From an uncultured Lachnospiraceae bacterium (GTDB taxonomy: Bacteria; Bacillota_A; Clostridia; Lachnospirales; Lachnospiraceae), in NCBI GenBank assembly GCA_902766415.1, contig CACXDR010000141.1:1-7729 (forward strand): 7,729 nucleotides of DNA. The letters run 5' to 3'. Positions 7,211 through 7,729 of this stretch are shown here, one piece after another. The translations under genes were made by a program, and so were the position numbers. The notes beneath the pieces were generated by a model, which saw nothing but the letters and a program-made list of their open reading frames with translations, was not told the origin of the DNA and searched no databases. Position 1 is the stretch's first letter. Each line of letters opens with the position of its first letter.

Positions 7211-7575
7211 GCGAGACGGGCAGACGGCCGCGGCTGCAGAGACGAAAGGCTGCAGGCGAGGAAAGTCCGGGCTTCACAGGGCAGGATGCCGGATAACGTC
7301 CGGTGGAGGCGACTCCCAGGCCAGTGCAACAGAAATAAACCGCCGGCTTTCAGCCGGTAAGGGTGCAACGGAGGTGTAAGAGACCACCGCCCGCGCGGTA
7401 ACGCGCGGGGCACATGTAAACCCCATCCGAAGCAAGACCGAACAGGACAGATCGGCGGCCCGCCGGCACTCCGGAAACGGAGGGCGCTGTCCGGGTAGGT
7501 TGCTTGAGCCTGCCGGCAACGGCAGGTCTAGATAGATGGCCGTCCAAGACATAACCCGGCTTACAGTCCGTCTCG
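7211..7575 (+). ncRNA. rnpB: RNase P RNA, class A
   Basis: This is the catalytic RNA that removes 5' leaders from pre-tRNAs, such as the two tRNA-Leu transcripts here. The outer helix P1 pairs CGAGACGG (7212-7219) with CCGTCTCG (7568-7575). The conserved core GAGGAAAGTCCGGGC begins at 7258, and its partner AACCCGGCTTA near the 3' end forms the P4 pseudoknot region. The middle block GGTGCAACGGAGGTGTAAGAGACCACC is the conserved region around P10/P11. Several local stems end in GNRA loops: GTAA at 7398-7401, GAAA in CTCCG/CGGAG, and GCAA at 7516-7519. The layout, including TTGCTTGAGCC...TAGATAGATGGCCGTC, is class A rather than the Bacillus class B. A T-run (7576-7581) follows P1 directly. Exact mature ends are inferred from P1. 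Confidence 0.96.
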
Positions 7576-7590
7576 TTTTTTCATTGATCC

Positions 7591-7622
7591 GTACCGCCAG
7601 CTTCCGGCTGGCGGTGCTTTTT
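7591..7622 (+). terminator. Rho-independent terminator after rnpB
   Basis: A stem of 9 perfect pairs, 11 with the outer G-U and G-C pairs (7591-7601 with 7607-7617), has loop TTCCG and is followed by TTTTT (7618-7622). It lies 16 bases beyond the RNase P RNA. Confidence 0.92.
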
Positions 7623-7626
7623 ATCT

Positions 7627-7729
7627 CAGTGGGAGAAGACCCCGCAAGCGGGACTTGAACTTTTGAAAAACCACGCAGCCGGGAGGACCGCTTTACTAAA
7701 GGTGCAAAAAGTCCTATCATTAACCTGAA
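7627..7729. other. Gene-free tail with tRNA-like fragment
   Basis: No credible coding region is seen in the last ~100 bases. GGGACTTGAAC at 7650-7660 is an 11-base match to the T-arm complement of tRNA-Leu(CAG) at 28-38, preceded by a small CCCG/CGGG hairpin (7641-7652). On the minus strand GCACCTTTAG (from 7705) looks like a tRNA 5' end, but no matching acceptor 3' strand, paired T stem or anticodon stem can be drawn. It may be a decayed tRNA, a recombination remnant, or chance. Confidence 0.35.

Noticed and set aside
7639..7705. A functional minus-strand tRNA
   Set aside because: T-loop and 5' motifs are present, but spacing is about five bases short and the acceptor, T and anticodon stems do not pair.
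7274..7720. Minus-strand open frame of 148 residues across rnpB
   Set aside because: It is antisense to the RNase P RNA, whose conserved structure explains the sequence. Its N-terminal part is the translated tRNA-like relic.

Overview
This window looks like a core chromosomal region of a GC-rich member of the Firmicutes (Clostridia), most plausibly Lachnospiraceae or a close relative. That rests on the gene order dgt-dnaG-rpoD-trmK, strong GGAGG-type ribosome binding sites, consensus sigma-A promoters, a class A RNase P RNA, and a TGS/uridine-kinase-like fusion protein. The placement comes from general knowledge of these families, not from a search.

Layout, left to right. (1) Positions 18-299 hold two divergent tRNA-Leu genes: a minus-strand tRNA-Leu(CAG) and a plus-strand tRNA-Leu(AAG). 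They share a 115-bp spacer with two near-consensus promoters facing outward. The plus-strand gene ends in a textbook hairpin terminator. (2) Positions 345-640 contain no credible gene but are highly structured. There is a perfect 17-bp inverted repeat with an inner hairpin, then three 57-bp direct repeats, each predicted to fold into two small hairpins, then a degenerate partial fourth unit. (3) Positions 711-5409 are a compact operon: an HD-domain dNTP triphosphohydrolase (dgt), DNA primase (dnaG), the primary sigma factor (rpoD) and tRNA m1A22 methyltransferase (trmK). dnaG/rpoD and rpoD/trmK overlap by 8 and 1 bases. (4) Positions 5490-7166 encode a TGS + ThrRS-like second domain + P-loop nucleoside kinase fusion. 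(5) Positions 7211-7575 are rnpB, with its own promoter and a strong terminator. The last ~100 bases hold no gene, only a short tRNA-like relic.

The protein genes cover nucleotide-pool control, primer synthesis, housekeeping transcription and tRNA modification, a relative of the classical macromolecular synthesis operon. tRNA and RNase P RNA genes flank it, so much of the window concerns tRNA and the central information machinery.

Most of the window is conserved housekeeping sequence. The parts least explained by known genes are the structured repeat array at 362-634, the A34-containing tRNA-Leu(AAG), and the kinase fusion whose ThrRS-like domain lacks the usual editing-site residues. I see no evidence of a new defence or mobile system.
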